A stretch of 64,000 nucleotides of DNA from Virgibacillus sp. LDC-1 (GTDB lineage Bacteria > Bacillota > Bacilli > Bacillales > Amphibacillaceae): assembly GCF_030137545.1 (NCBI RefSeq), contig NZ_JARUVL010000005.1, forward strand, positions 101,233 to 165,232. Direction: 5' to 3'. Under the pieces are notes generated by a model. The model saw nothing but the letters and a program-made list of their open reading frames with translations. It searched no databases and had not been told where the DNA came from. The position numbers and the translations under genes are program-made. Shown one piece after another: positions 48,833 to 57,910 of the stretch. Numbering within the stretch: position 1 is the stretch's first letter; each line of letters begins with the position of its first letter.

Positions 48833-49759
48833 ATGGAAACGATGCTATCTGTAAAGGATTTAGAGAAGTCCTTTAAAGACAAACAAGTACTAAAAAGAGT
48901 ATCCTTTGATGTACATAAAGGAGAAATCATGGCGATTCTTGGGCCAAACGGAGCTGGTAAATCTACGACCATTCGTAATATTATGGGAATCATGTACCCT
49001 GATGCTGGAACAATTTCATTTCAAAACCACGCAGACATCCCACGACATAAGATTGGCTATTTACCAGAGGAACGTGGTCTATACAAAAATGTGAAAGTAA
49101 TGGATATCCTGCTTTATCTTGCTGAGCTAAAAAATTATCCACTACATAAAGCAAAGGAACGTGCATTAGCTTACTTAAAGAAATTCGACTTAGAAGGAAA
49201 GGAAAATGTAAATGTTGAAGAGCTTTCAAAAGGAATGAGCCAAAAGGTTCAATTTATTTCTTCTATCCTCCATGAACCAGAGCTGCTTATTTTAGATGAA
49301 CCATTTTCCGGACTCGACCCAGTAAGTCAAGACCTATTCAAGGAAGAAATCCGTTCCCTTGCAGATCAAGGAACAGCGATTTTATTATCCTCGCACCAAA
49401 TGAATCTGGTAGAAGAAATGTGTGACCGATTATTTATGATTCAACGCGGACAAAAAGTTATCTACGGAACATTAGATGATGTGAAAACAGAATATGCCAG
49501 CTTTAAATGCACTATTCGTGGGAAAAATGAGCTTTCTGCCTTTGAACAAATACCTGAGGTGCGCCGAATTGATCAGAAAGAAGATGCAACCATTTTACAT
49601 TTATCTAAAAACACACATCCAGCAACATGGTTAAAAAGTTTACCTGATCATTTAACAATCCAAGAACTACGTATCGATCGTATATCTTTACACGAAATTT
49701 TCATTGATATTGCTACAGATAAAAATTTACTACAGGAAGCAGGTGAAATACATGCATAA
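48833..49759 (+). CDS. ABC-2 exporter ATP-binding protein (NatA/YhaQ-like)
   Basis: 308 residues from ATG 48833, preceded by AGAAAGGA. Walker A GPNGAGKST, Q-loop GYLPEERGLY, signature ELSKGMSQK (variant of LSGGQ common in the NatA group), Walker B LLILDEPFSGLDP and the H-loop SSHQM. A C-terminal extension (about 220-308) is typical of exporter ATPases of this group. It pairs with the overlapping permease gene; sodium or small-molecule export is suggested by similarity to NatAB/YhaQP, not by direct evidence. Confidence 0.85.
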   Translation: METMLSVKDLEKSFKDKQVLKRVSFDVHKGEIMAILGPNGAGKSTTIRNIMGIMYPDAGTISFQNHADIPRHKIGYLPEERGLYKNVKVMDILLYLAELKNYPLHKAKERALAYLKKFDLEGKENVNVEELSKGMSQKVQFISSILHEPELLILDEPFSGLDPVSQDLFKEEIRSLADQGTAILLSSHQMNLVEEMCDRLFMIQRGQKVIYGTLDDVKTEYASFKCTIRGKNELSAFEQIPEVRRIDQKEDATILHLSKNTHPATWLKSLPDHLTIQELRIDRISLHEIFIDIATDKNLLQEAGEIHA

Positions 49760-50996
49760 TGCAATGAAGGTAGCAAAGTGGGAAATAAAGCGCAATTTAA
49801 AAAATAAATCATTTTTAATTGGTTTATTTTTAACACCAATTCTATTTTTTGGATTTATGCTTATTGGTAGCCTATTTGGTGATGACTCTGGTGAATCAGC
49901 TGTAACTACACATGTTTATGTCCATGATGAATTAGGGGTTTATGAAGCAATTGAGGCGACTGCTCGGCAGCATGAATTTGATTGGAAGATTCAAGCCACC
50001 GATATTGCAGAGAAAGACATTCAAAAAGAGCTAATAGAATCAGAAAATACCGCTTATCTTTATTTCGATGATCGTGCATATTCAGAGGGAGTAATTCCTG
50101 TTTATGCAAGCGAGGAAATGAGTCCTTTTTTTATGAATCAAGTACAAGTATTAGAAGCACCCGTTAAAGCATTACAGATGAAAAAGCTTGGACTTAGTGA
50201 TGAACAGCTTGCTGCTGTTACGACGGGGATCGTTTTTGACGAAACTATCGCAACAACGGAAACAGATGGAAATGGCGAGACGGCTGAAAGTGGTTCTTTA
50301 GGCGAAGATCCATTAGAACAATTCGTCCCTGGCTTATTTGCTGGAATCATTTTATTATCAATCGTCTTTGCTGGCATGTATATTTTTCAAAGTGCCTCAC
50401 AGGAAAAAAAGGATAAGATCGCCGAAATTATTCTTTCCTCGGTGACACCTGGTGAATTAATGCAAGGGAAAATCATTGGCTACTTTGTATTAGGCATTGT
50501 GCAGGCCGTTGTATTTCTAGGTTTTGCGCTACCATTTGCGATTATTAAACTTGAAATACCTGTATTCGAGTATTTATTCGTTCCAGAAACATTACTTCTC
50601 GTTTCCATTGCGGTGCTTGGATATTTACTTTTCTCTTCTATTTTCGTTGGAATAGGAGCGACAATGGCAGATATGAGCTCTGCTGGTCAATTCCAAGGAT
50701 TTGTTATGATGTTGCCATTCCTACCATTTGTATTTATAGGACCTGTGTTAAGTGATCCAAGTGGAATCGTCGCTCAGGTTGGTACCTATATCCCGTTTAC
50801 TGCACCTGGTGTTCTACTACTTCGCTTAACCGTACTAGATGTATGGCCATGGATGCAAATCGGTATTTCACTAGTGATTTTATTGGTAAGTATTTGGATA
50901 TTTATGAAACTAGCAGGAAAAATATTCAAAGTTGGTATTTTAATGTATGGTAAAAATGCGTCTCCAAAGGAAATGTTGAAATGGCTACGAGCGTAA
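49752..50996 (+). CDS. ABC-2 type exporter permease (NatB/YhaP-like)
   Basis: 414 residues from ATG 49752, which follows AGGTGA inside the end of the ATPase gene (8-base overlap). One membrane segment at about 20-42, a large external domain (about 45-180), then five or six segments (for example FVPGLFAGIILLSIVFAGMYIF, IIGYFVLGIVQAVVFLGFALPFAII), the ABC2_membrane_3 layout. It forms the exporter with the upstream ATPase; substrate uncertain (Na+ in NatB). Confidence 0.85.
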   Translation: MHNAMKVAKWEIKRNLKNKSFLIGLFLTPILFFGFMLIGSLFGDDSGESAVTTHVYVHDELGVYEAIEATARQHEFDWKIQATDIAEKDIQKELIESENTAYLYFDDRAYSEGVIPVYASEEMSPFFMNQVQVLEAPVKALQMKKLGLSDEQLAAVTTGIVFDETIATTETDGNGETAESGSLGEDPLEQFVPGLFAGIILLSIVFAGMYIFQSASQEKKDKIAEIILSSVTPGELMQGKIIGYFVLGIVQAVVFLGFALPFAIIKLEIPVFEYLFVPETLLLVSIAVLGYLLFSSIFVGIGATMADMSSAGQFQGFVMMLPFLPFVFIGPVLSDPSGIVAQVGTYIPFTAPGVLLLRLTVLDVWPWMQIGISLVILLVSIWIFMKLAGKIFKVGILMYGKNASPKEMLKWLRA

Positions 50997-51002
50997 GCGT
51001 AC

Positions 51003-51035
51003 AAAAGCACCTCACTTAAAAGTGAAGGTGCTTTT
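51003..51035. terminator. Bidirectional terminator between ABC-2 permease and EutH genes
   Basis: AAAAGCACCT...AGGTGCTTTT with an inner TCACTT/AAGTGA stem; U-tracts in both directions, serving the convergent genes. Confidence 0.85.
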
Positions 51036-51066
51036 ATACTTATGATGATATTACGATGAATCTCTC

Positions 51067-52149
51067 TTATATGTTCTTATCTTTCTTCATTATTTGCATT
51101 GCTAATACAACAGCACTAACACCTGCCGTTAGCTTCCCCACAATCATTGCAAACACCATTTCCTTCTCTATTCCCGCGACAAATCCGAGATGACTACCAA
51201 ATACAAATGCACCGCTTACAGCAAAAGCAACATTAATTACTTTTCCACGTGGCTCCATATCCTTTAAAATTGCGAGCATTGGAATATTATGCGCAAGTGA
51301 TGCGACAAGACCAGTTGTCGACGTATCATCAATTCTTAAAAGCGCACCGATTTTTGCGAGGGCTTTTTGCATTCCCTTCTGAATAAACGCAACCATCGGA
51401 AACGCCCCTGCAAGAAATACAGCAATTTGACCGACGATAAGCACACCTTCGCTTAATGGCGCCATATTTGGAATAAGCACATAGCCTGTTAACGTTTCTA
51501 CAATAATTGCGGTTAATCCAATAATGGCTACAATCTCAACAAGTCTCCCAAAAAGAGAAAAGCCTGTAATCATTCGTTGAGGCTTTTTCCATAGCCCAAG
51601 TGCAATCAACAACGAAAACAAAATCGTTGGCGCAAGATTTTTCAAAATCATTTCCAGACTAAGCTGTCCAACTAGACCACCTATTAAGCTTCCAATTGGT
51701 ACAGTAATCAACCCAATAAGAATGCCTTTTGCAAAGTATGGATGATCCTCTTTACGAATAATTCCTAGTGCGACTGGAATGGTAAACACAATGGTTGGTC
51801 CCATCATTGTTCCGAGAAAAACCCATGAGAACACCTCTGAATCATGGCTTAATGCCATTTCCTTCGCTAATGCATATCCGCCCATATCAATTGCCAAAAT
51901 CGTGTTTGCAAAAGCAGCTGGATCCGCACCAATCATACGATAAAACGGAGTAATCATCGGCGTTAAAATCGAAGCGAGCACAGGAGCTAACGAAATAATA
52001 CCAACCATTGCTACCATGAGCGGCCCCATTGCTTGGAAACCCTCGATAAACCGCTCCCCTAACCCAAACTTATTTCCGATTATTTTATCGATTGCCCCTA
52101 AGCAAAGAAATATTACTACGATATAAACAATGATGTCGTTAATTCCCAT
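51067..52149 (-). CDS. eutH: EutH-like ethanolamine permease
   Basis: 360 residues with about ten membrane segments; LAIDMGGYALAKEMA, GTMMGPTIVFTIPVALGI and VASLAHNIPMLAILKDM are the conserved EutH blocks. EutH transports ethanolamine in enteric bacteria and Listeria. Unusually, no other eut gene (eutBC lyase, shell proteins, EutV/W) is near, so it may work alone as an ethanolamine or related amine transporter. Monocistronic. Confidence 0.85.
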   Translation of the reverse strand: MGINDIIVYIVVIFLCLGAIDKIIGNKFGLGERFIEGFQAMGPLMVAMVGIISLAPVLASILTPMITPFYRMIGADPAAFANTILAIDMGGYALAKEMALSHDSEVFSWVFLGTMMGPTIVFTIPVALGIIRKEDHPYFAKGILIGLITVPIGSLIGGLVGQLSLEMILKNLAPTILFSLLIALGLWKKPQRMITGFSLFGRLVEIVAIIGLTAIIVETLTGYVLIPNMAPLSEGVLIVGQIAVFLAGAFPMVAFIQKGMQKALAKIGALLRIDDTSTTGLVASLAHNIPMLAILKDMEPRGKVINVAFAVSGAFVFGSHLGFVAGIEKEMVFAMIVGKLTAGVSAVVLAMQIMKKDKNI

Positions 52150-52340
52150 ATTACTACTCCGTTTCTAGATTTTTAAACTTATCATACCATATGTGGCCTA
52201 TTTTTTAGGTGACTTTTTCAATGGACTTCTATCACAGATTTCTAGCTTTCTATTTTTTGAATGCATGTATATCTCCTTCTTTTTCTGGACATGCTAGTTT
52301 ACTAGTTTACAAATTTAATAGGAAGGATAGGAGATAACTC

Positions 52341-53426
52341 ATGAAAAAATTGTTTAACCGACCGATAACGATTGTTAGCCTCCTGTTGTTTTTGTTCTTT
52401 TTATTTCTGCCTATATCAACAGCTCATGCAGCAGATGGTCAGCTATATGAGGTAAATACAGGGCAGCTTAACATGCGAATAGAACCTTCTAATGGAGCAA
52501 CAATCGTTGGCCAATTACTTGATGGTAGTAGATTAACTGTATTTGAAGAGCAGCAAGGCTGGGTAAAAACGTTTTTCCAAGGCAAGCCTGTGTGGGTAGC
52601 AAAGGATTATCTTACTGTTATTACCCAGGAAGACAAGGAAGAAGATCAAAAGGATATGAAAGAGAACGAAAGCAGTCCCAATAAAGATTCGAAACAAAAC
52701 GGAAGCTTATCCACACCGCAAAAAGATAAGCCTTCTTCTGAAAAAGAAGAAACAGCGGACACTGTCATTGATACGCCCTTTTTACCTGATGAGCCTTTCG
52801 TTCGAATACCCAAAAATATTGAAAAGACAATGGAACCAAGAAAGGTGAAAATCTCTGAAAATGCCATCACCATATCTGGTAATAGATTAGCTGGATTTGA
52901 AATTGTCCTAGATGCTGGACATGGTGGAAAGGATGCTGGTGCTGTTAGCAATCGTGTATTTGAAAAAGATTTAACCTTACAAGCAGCACAAAAAGTCGCC
53001 GATCACTTAAAGAAAGAAGGCGCTTCGGTAATGCTAACCCGTTCCACTGATTCTTTTATTTCACTAGAGGAACGTGTACAAAAAAGCAATGCAAGTAATG
53101 CGGATGCATTTATAAGTATCCATTTTGATGCCTTTCCTAAAAATAACGTCGGTGGAATTAGCACACACTATTATCATGCACAGCGAGACTATAAATTTGC
53201 CAAAATGATTCACAGCGCTGTGATTAAAAATACAGATAGAAATAATCGCAATGTAAGGCAATCTGACTATCTCGTATTACGAGATAGCACTATACCTGCC
53301 GTACTTCTTGAACTCGGATTTATGACAAATCAGAATGACCTTGAAGCAATTCAAACTGCTTCATATCAAGATCAAATAGCAAAAGCAATTGCAGAAGGGT
53401 TAAATCAATATTTTCAAAATGAGTAA
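52341..53426 (+). CDS. N-acetylmuramoyl-L-alanine amidase with SH3 domain
   Basis: 361 residues: signal peptide ending STAHA (about 30), one bacterial SH3 domain (35-93), a Lys/Glu/Ser-rich linker (95-150), then an Amidase_3 domain (186-360). Zinc ligands His193 (DAGHGG), Glu208 and His261 (SIHFDA) and catalytic Glu324 (LLELGF) are all present. It is secreted and cleaves the bond between N-acetylmuramic acid and the stem peptide; the SH3 domain should bind peptidoglycan. Own terminator; probably vegetative autolysis or remodelling. Confidence 0.9.
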   Translation: MKKLFNRPITIVSLLLFLFFLFLPISTAHAADGQLYEVNTGQLNMRIEPSNGATIVGQLLDGSRLTVFEEQQGWVKTFFQGKPVWVAKDYLTVITQEDKEEDQKDMKENESSPNKDSKQNGSLSTPQKDKPSSEKEETADTVIDTPFLPDEPFVRIPKNIEKTMEPRKVKISENAITISGNRLAGFEIVLDAGHGGKDAGAVSNRVFEKDLTLQAAQKVADHLKKEGASVMLTRSTDSFISLEERVQKSNASNADAFISIHFDAFPKNNVGGISTHYYHAQRDYKFAKMIHSAVIKNTDRNNRNVRQSDYLVLRDSTIPAVLLELGFMTNQNDLEAIQTASYQDQIAKAIAEGLNQYFQNE

Positions 53427-53438
53427 TGGTGTAACTTT

Positions 53439-53490
53439 AAGCTGTCTAAACAAACGCGTTCCAGATCTGTTTAGACAGCTTGTTTTTATT
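53439..53490 (+). terminator. Terminator of the amidase gene
   Basis: AAGCTGTCTAAACA pairs perfectly with TGTTTAGACAGCTT (14 bp) and is followed by GTTTTTATTTTTG. Confidence 0.9.
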
Positions 53491-53504
53491 TTTGTAAATA
53501 TGCT

Positions 53505-54545
53505 TCATTTTTTACACTTGGCATAAATCATACTTAAAATATCGTTGAATTGGTATGTTTCTACGAGAAAGCCATGATGCTCAAACCAGCTAACAAGCAG
53601 GGCTTGATTCGCATAATATTCATCCTCAATCGATTCAACCGCTACCGTATTGCCCCTTTCTCGATAGCCTTCTAATACTTTATGGCGATGTACCTCATCT
53701 ACCAACATTAAATCAGCAATGCAAATTTGTCCAAAAGGTTTTAATACACGTGTCATTTCTTCAAGAGCAAGTAGCTTTTCTTCGTCCGGGAGATGGTGGA
53801 GCGCATAGCTCGATACAATGACATCAATCTGATTATCTATAATAGGAAGTATAAGAAAATGTCCTTTGCGACATTCTATTTCTGGATGCTTTTCTTTACA
53901 TTTTTCGAGCATTTTCTCTGATTGATCTACACCGATTACCTTCATATCATACGATAAAAATCGGGAACCAAGATTGCCTGTACCGATACCAATATCCAAA
54001 CAGGTTGCCTCCCGCCCCTTTTGAACGATGTTTTCTACCATGGCTAAAGCCGCTTCATAGCCTTCATGCACATTAAATACGTGCCCTTCTGTTTTAATAC
54101 GTTGATCATACTTATGCGCTTGCCCATCAAAATTCCACCGATCTGTCCACTGATAGCGAATTTCTTTTATTTTTTTCAAGTGAGCTGCCAATGGATAAAG
54201 CGCTTGATAAGAAAATTCGGTTGAACTCGTTCGAGTAATCATTTCATCTAACGTTTCTAGCATATCTTTCATCTCTACCCATTTTTCAAGTAATGCCGTG
54301 CGCTGGATTTCCAAATGCTCTTGCAGCGTCATCTCCGGCTTTTCTAATATTACTTTAATTTGTTTTATAGGCATCCCAACCTCTCGCAGTGCCGTAATTG
54401 TAGTTAGCTGGAGTACATCCTCTTCTGAGAAAACTCGGTAATCATTTTCTGGTTTTTTCGCCGGCTGTATCAACCCTTGTTTTTCATAAAAACGAATGGT
54501 TCTTGCTGAAATGTTCAATTCTTTTGCAACTTCTTTTATTTGCAT
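53505..54545 (-). CDS. MerR-type regulator fused to a SAM-dependent methyltransferase
   Basis: 346 residues. Residues 1-70 are a MerR winged helix (KEVAKELNISARTIRFYEKQGLI, DYRVFSEEDVLQL); a coiled region (75-110) follows in the place of the dimerisation helix; from about 155 a class I methyltransferase with motif I LDIGIGTGNLG (183-193), VIGVDQSEKML and VIVSSYALHHLPD is present and appears complete. The MerR part has no metal-binding Cys. The methyltransferase probably serves as sensor or acts on a toxic compound under the protein's own control. The promoter has the 19-base spacer expected for MerR activation. Confidence 0.85.
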   Translation of the reverse strand: MQIKEVAKELNISARTIRFYEKQGLIQPAKKPENDYRVFSEEDVLQLTTITALREVGMPIKQIKVILEKPEMTLQEHLEIQRTALLEKWVEMKDMLETLDEMITRTSSTEFSYQALYPLAAHLKKIKEIRYQWTDRWNFDGQAHKYDQRIKTEGHVFNVHEGYEAALAMVENIVQKGREATCLDIGIGTGNLGSRFLSYDMKVIGVDQSEKMLEKCKEKHPEIECRKGHFLILPIIDNQIDVIVSSYALHHLPDEEKLLALEEMTRVLKPFGQICIADLMLVDEVHRHKVLEGYRERGNTVAVESIEDEYYANQALLVSWFEHHGFLVETYQFNDILSMIYAKCKK

Positions 54546-54566
54546 GGTGAATCCCTCCTCCCACTC

Positions 54567-54597
54567 AGTCTAAACCTTAACGTAAGTAGAATGTAAA
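54567..54597 (-). promoter_or_regulatory. MerR-type promoter of the MerR-methyltransferase gene
   Basis: TTTACA (-35), 19-base spacer containing the dyad CTTA-CGT-TAAG, TAGACT (-10) on the minus strand. A 19-base spacer with a central dyad is the hallmark of MerR-activated promoters, suggesting autoregulation. Confidence 0.5.
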
Positions 54598-54840
54598 GTG
54601 TAATTTTAAACAAGGACTCGTTTCCAAATAAACGTATATTTATTTATGTCTATCCGTTATTGGAAGAAAACATACTGCAAGCTAGTGAATCAAGTTATTG
54701 TCATGCTGCCTCTTCAATTCTATTTTTGTAAATTTAGACCTTTGCTTTTATAAGGTTGATTGTTTGGTATCAGGTAGGAAATTGTAATTTTGGGATATAA
54801 TAAATGTTCTTAAACAAGCAGGAGGATTTAACTAATAGGG

Positions 54841-54969
54841 TTGCCAACAAACAACACAAAAAATTCTCGAAGGTTTTATTATCAGATATTTGTTTTGCTT
54901 TTGTGCACCATACCTTTGTTGGATGGTTTGCAAGGAAATGCAAAGGAGCAGTCTGAAGGCAGGAGTTAA
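54841..54969 (+). pseudogene. Possible small secreted-peptide gene or remnant
   Basis: In the 680-base gap 54546-55226 one frame from TTG 54841 encodes ~42 residues: polar NNTKNSRRFYY, hydrophobic QIFVLLLCTIPLL, then GLQGNAKEQSEGRS and a double stop; beyond the stops the frame continues as KLTNENKQHLLQDERLID. GGAGG at 54821-54825 is 15 bases before the TTG, too far for good initiation. It looks like a decayed small secreted-protein gene, or a non-coding stretch. Family unknown. Confidence 0.2.
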
Positions 54970-55116
54970 TAAAAACTTACAAATGAAAATAAACAACACT
55001 TGCTGCAAGATGAAAGATTAATAGACTAAACCGCTATAAGGATTGAGCGAAAATACAAATAAACCACTCAAAAATATAATAAGAAAACGGAGTAAAGGTT
55101 TTGAATAGCTATACAT

Positions 55117-55160
55117 AGAGGTCATCCTTGTTTAATTAGAATGGCCTCTGTTTTTTATTT
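55117..55160 (+). terminator. Plus-strand terminator in the gene-poor gap
   Basis: AGAGGTCAT pairs with ATGGCCTCT (one mismatch), followed by GTTTTTTATTTT. It implies, or implied, a plus-strand transcript in this gap. Confidence 0.6.
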
Positions 55161-55205
55161 TCAGCCGGTTATATAGCCACCATTCACTTCTTTTTTAACA
55201 CTTTA

Positions 55206-55223
55206 GGGTCGGGGGACAGACCC
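55206..55223 (-). repeat. GGGTC...GACCC hairpin next to the iron-transporter ATPase stop
   Basis: GGGTCTGTCCCCCGACCC on the minus strand, a small dyad seen (from memory) in intergenic DNA of many Firmicutes. It lies four bases after the ATPase stop and may end that transcript. Confidence 0.4.
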
Positions 55224-55226
55224 ATT

Positions 55227-55964
55227 TTATAGCCTAGACAGCACTCTCGGTTTGATGGGGAGGCGTTTGGTGATGTCGCAGTCGGTATTAAAGATTTCAT
55301 CAGGTGTGCCCGTCGCGGTAATTTTTCCTTTTCTTAAAATAACAATGCGATCAGCAATCGCTTGGGCATCTTCTTGATCATGGGTGACAAATATCGACGT
55401 GACACCAGTTGTTTTTAAAATCGTGCGTAATTCTTCTCTAATTCTAATTTGTAAGTCGGCATCAAGGTTACTAAATGGTTCGTCAAAAAGTAATAATTTC
55501 GGATTTGGAGCCAGGGCACGTGCTAAAGCGACTCGTTGCTGCTGACCACCACTTAACTCATAAGGATAACGTTTTTCATAGCCATTAAGATCAATGAGTT
55601 CAAGTACGTCTTTCAATCGTTCTTTTTTCTCTTTCCGTGACCATTTGACCAAGCCAAACATTATATTTTCTTCCACTGTCATATGAGGAAATAGCGCGTA
55701 ATCTTGAAAGACCATTCCAATATCTCGTTTTTCAGGTTGCACAAATTTCGATGGACTGCACATACAGTCATCGCCAACCATAAACGTTCCTTTTGTTGGT
55801 ATTTCTAGACCTGCAATCAATCGTAGTAACGAACTTTTACCACTACCTGATTCACCCAATATCGTGGTTATGTCACCTTTATTAATGGTTAAGTTGAACG
55901 CATCGATCGTGAAATCACTTGCGTTTGGATATTTGAAATGTAGATCGCGAATTTGAATAAACAT
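55227..55964 (-). CDS. Ferric iron ABC transporter ATPase (FbpC/FutC-like, short form)
   Basis: 245 residues: Walker [11 protein letters not shown]-loop MVFQDYALFPHMTVEEN, signature ELSGGQQQRVALARAL, Walker B LLLFDEPFSNLD and H-loop VTHDQ, all intact. FbpC proteins usually have ~350 residues with a C-terminal regulatory (TOBE-like) domain; that part is missing, and the protein ends shortly after the catalytic core. It follows the permease gene by four bases and is the last gene of the operon. Confidence 0.85.
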   Translation of the reverse strand: MFIQIRDLHFKYPNASDFTIDAFNLTINKGDITTILGESGSGKSSLLRLIAGLEIPTKGTFMVGDDCMCSPSKFVQPEKRDIGMVFQDYALFPHMTVEENIMFGLVKWSRKEKKERLKDVLELIDLNGYEKRYPYELSGGQQQRVALARALAPNPKLLLFDEPFSNLDADLQIRIREELRTILKTTGVTSIFVTHDQEDAQAIADRIVILRKGKITATGTPDEIFNTDCDITKRLPIKPRVLSRL

Positions 55965-55968
55965 CAGC

Positions 55969-57600
55969 TTACACCCTTTCTAAGACATAATGGAAAACGT
56001 AAATCGAAACAGCACTTATGATAATAATTAAAATCGATGGAATGGCAGCTTCGTGAATCATCTCATTTGTTGCATAAGTAAAGGCGTTGGTTGCTAGCGT
56101 TTCAAAATTAAATGGCCTTAAAATTAATGTTAATGGTAGTTCTTTTAGTATATCGATAAACGCCAGAATGAAACCGCTAAAAATGGCGCCTCGAATCATT
56201 TTGATATCAACTTTAAAAAATGACTGTGTCACATTGTTGCCGAGCATGCGTGAAGCTTCTGTGAATTTTGTGCCAATTCGTTCAAAACCAGCATCAACGG
56301 AATTGTATGCAACGGCTAAATATCGTATGATATAGGCAAAAACGAGCATAAAGATACTTGTGCTTAAGATGTAAGAGGATACCCAGCCCCATTGGTAAAT
56401 TTTTGCATCAATACCCGTTACAAGGGTTACGATGCCCACTGCAATAACTGCTCCAGGTATAGAATAACCTAAAATCGTTACTTTAGGAAAGAGCTTTGCC
56501 ATTAAGCCGCGATGGAGCCGTGAAAAGTTACTAATCACAACAGCCATAATGGTAATAACTGTCGCCGCTACAAAAGCAACAAAAACGGTATTTCGGATGA
56601 TCGTCAAAAATTCTTGAGAAAACAGTTGATTATACGTTAAAACAGCCCAAGCCATTAATTGGATGAAAGGGATAATAAAAGCAATGGCAAAGATAAACAT
56701 ACAGTAACCAAACGCGAGCCATTTTTTGCGTCCTTTTAACGCAATCGGCTGTAATAATTTTACTTTTGTCGTCGTAAAACTGAATCGTTTTCGTCCTCGT
56801 AATAGTCGCTCGAGTAGGAGAAGCCCTAAAATGATAAACATAAGGGAACCCGATAATTTGATTGCAGAGTTGAGATCCCCGAATCCAAACCACGTCTGAA
56901 AAATCGCCGTCGTAAATGTTTGGATACCAAAATATTTCACCACACCATAATCATTGAGGACTTCTAAAATGACCAAACTTACCCCCGCCACAATGGATGC
57001 TCTGGCAATTGGGAGAACAATTTTAAAATAAATGCGCCAAGATCCACTTCCTAATAAGCGTGCATTTTCAATTAAAGAAGTAGATTGTCTAGCCAAAAAA
57101 GCTTTCGTGATCGTAAAAACATACGGGTATAGGCATATAACAAATATAAAAATTGCGCCTGGCATATTCATGATATTAAAGAATTGTTGATTGACCGTGA
57201 CGTCAAACTGGTTTCTTAAGGTGGTTTGAATGACGCCTGTGTAATTTAAAATACCATGATACGTATAAGCGCCAATATAGGGAGGGATAGCGAGCGGTAA
57301 AATCATCCCCCACTGAAAAAAACCACGTAACGGAAAATCATAGGCGGAAATTAGCCACGCTAAGCTAGAGCCAATGATCGCCGTCAATAAACCGACAACT
57401 AAAACAAGCAGCGATGAATTCATGATATAGGTGTTGAGCATATACTCTTTTATGTGGGCCCAATTGTCATTTGACTCATGGAAAAATTGTAATATGATGG
57501 ATATGTTAGGTAGTATGATGAGGATAATAAATACGAAGCTAAATATCATCCATCCGTTTATGCTACTTTTCATGTTTCTAATCCAGTTCAACTGTTTCAC
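55969..57600 (-). CDS. Ferric iron ABC transporter permease, two-domain (FbpB/FutB-like)
   Basis: About 540 residues with 12 membrane segments arranged as two BPD_transp_1 halves; each has an EAA-type loop (NARLLGSGSWRIYFKIVLP and EASRMLGNNVTQSFFKVDI), so a single chain forms the whole pore. The start is uncertain: GTG 57600 is used here, TTG 57591 has better spacing from GAAAGG, and the frame is open to 57633. It lies downstream of the binding-protein gene, past a terminator-like hairpin. Confidence 0.85.
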   Translation of the reverse strand: MKQLNWIRNMKSSINGWMIFSFVFIILIILPNISIILQFFHESNDNWAHIKEYMLNTYIMNSSLLVLVVGLLTAIIGSSLAWLISAYDFPLRGFFQWGMILPLAIPPYIGAYTYHGILNYTGVIQTTLRNQFDVTVNQQFFNIMNMPGAIFIFVICLYPYVFTITKAFLARQSTSLIENARLLGSGSWRIYFKIVLPIARASIVAGVSLVILEVLNDYGVVKYFGIQTFTTAIFQTWFGFGDLNSAIKLSGSLMFIILGLLLLERLLRGRKRFSFTTTKVKLLQPIALKGRKKWLAFGYCMFIFAIAFIIPFIQLMAWAVLTYNQLFSQEFLTIIRNTVFVAFVAATVITIMAVVISNFSRLHRGLMAKLFPKVTILGYSIPGAVIAVGIVTLVTGIDAKIYQWGWVSSYILSTSIFMLVFAYIIRYLAVAYNSVDAGFERIGTKFTEASRMLGNNVTQSFFKVDIKMIRGAIFSGFILAFIDILKELPLTLILRPFNFETLATNAFTYATNEMIHEAAIPSILIIIISAVSIYVFHYVLERV

Positions 57601-57833
57601 GCCTTTCAGATCTTGACACTGTTTCCTTAACAAAACATCTGTATCGAATGATTTACTTCTTTCAAATGTTTAAATATAGTCAAAAATAGAAGCTGACAAA
57701 ACCACTTCCAATTATGTGTGAAAATACTTATACAATGCAAGCTTTTTACATGAGAGCTTCATATATTAGTACGCTACTTTTTTAAATAAATCTGCTCTTT
57801 TTATGGCATGAACTTCTACTGAAATGAACAAAC

Positions 57834-57869
57834 CGCATGAAATCAAGTGTTTATACTGGACTTCATGCG
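57834..57869 (-). terminator. Terminator-like hairpin between iron-binding protein and permease genes
   Basis: CGCATGAAGTC pairs with GATTTCATGCG (one mismatch) around a 14-base loop, followed by GTTTGTTC. Probably partial, limiting the permease and ATPase relative to the binding protein. The rest of 57634-57910 shows nothing else. Confidence 0.6.
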
Positions 57870-57910
57870 ATTTCACATGGATGTTTTGTTTTATGAATTT
57901 CAAAATTTTC

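Noticed and set aside
55206-55223. Insertion-sequence end or attachment site
   Set aside because: A single 18-base dyad without a partner, target duplication or transposase nearby.
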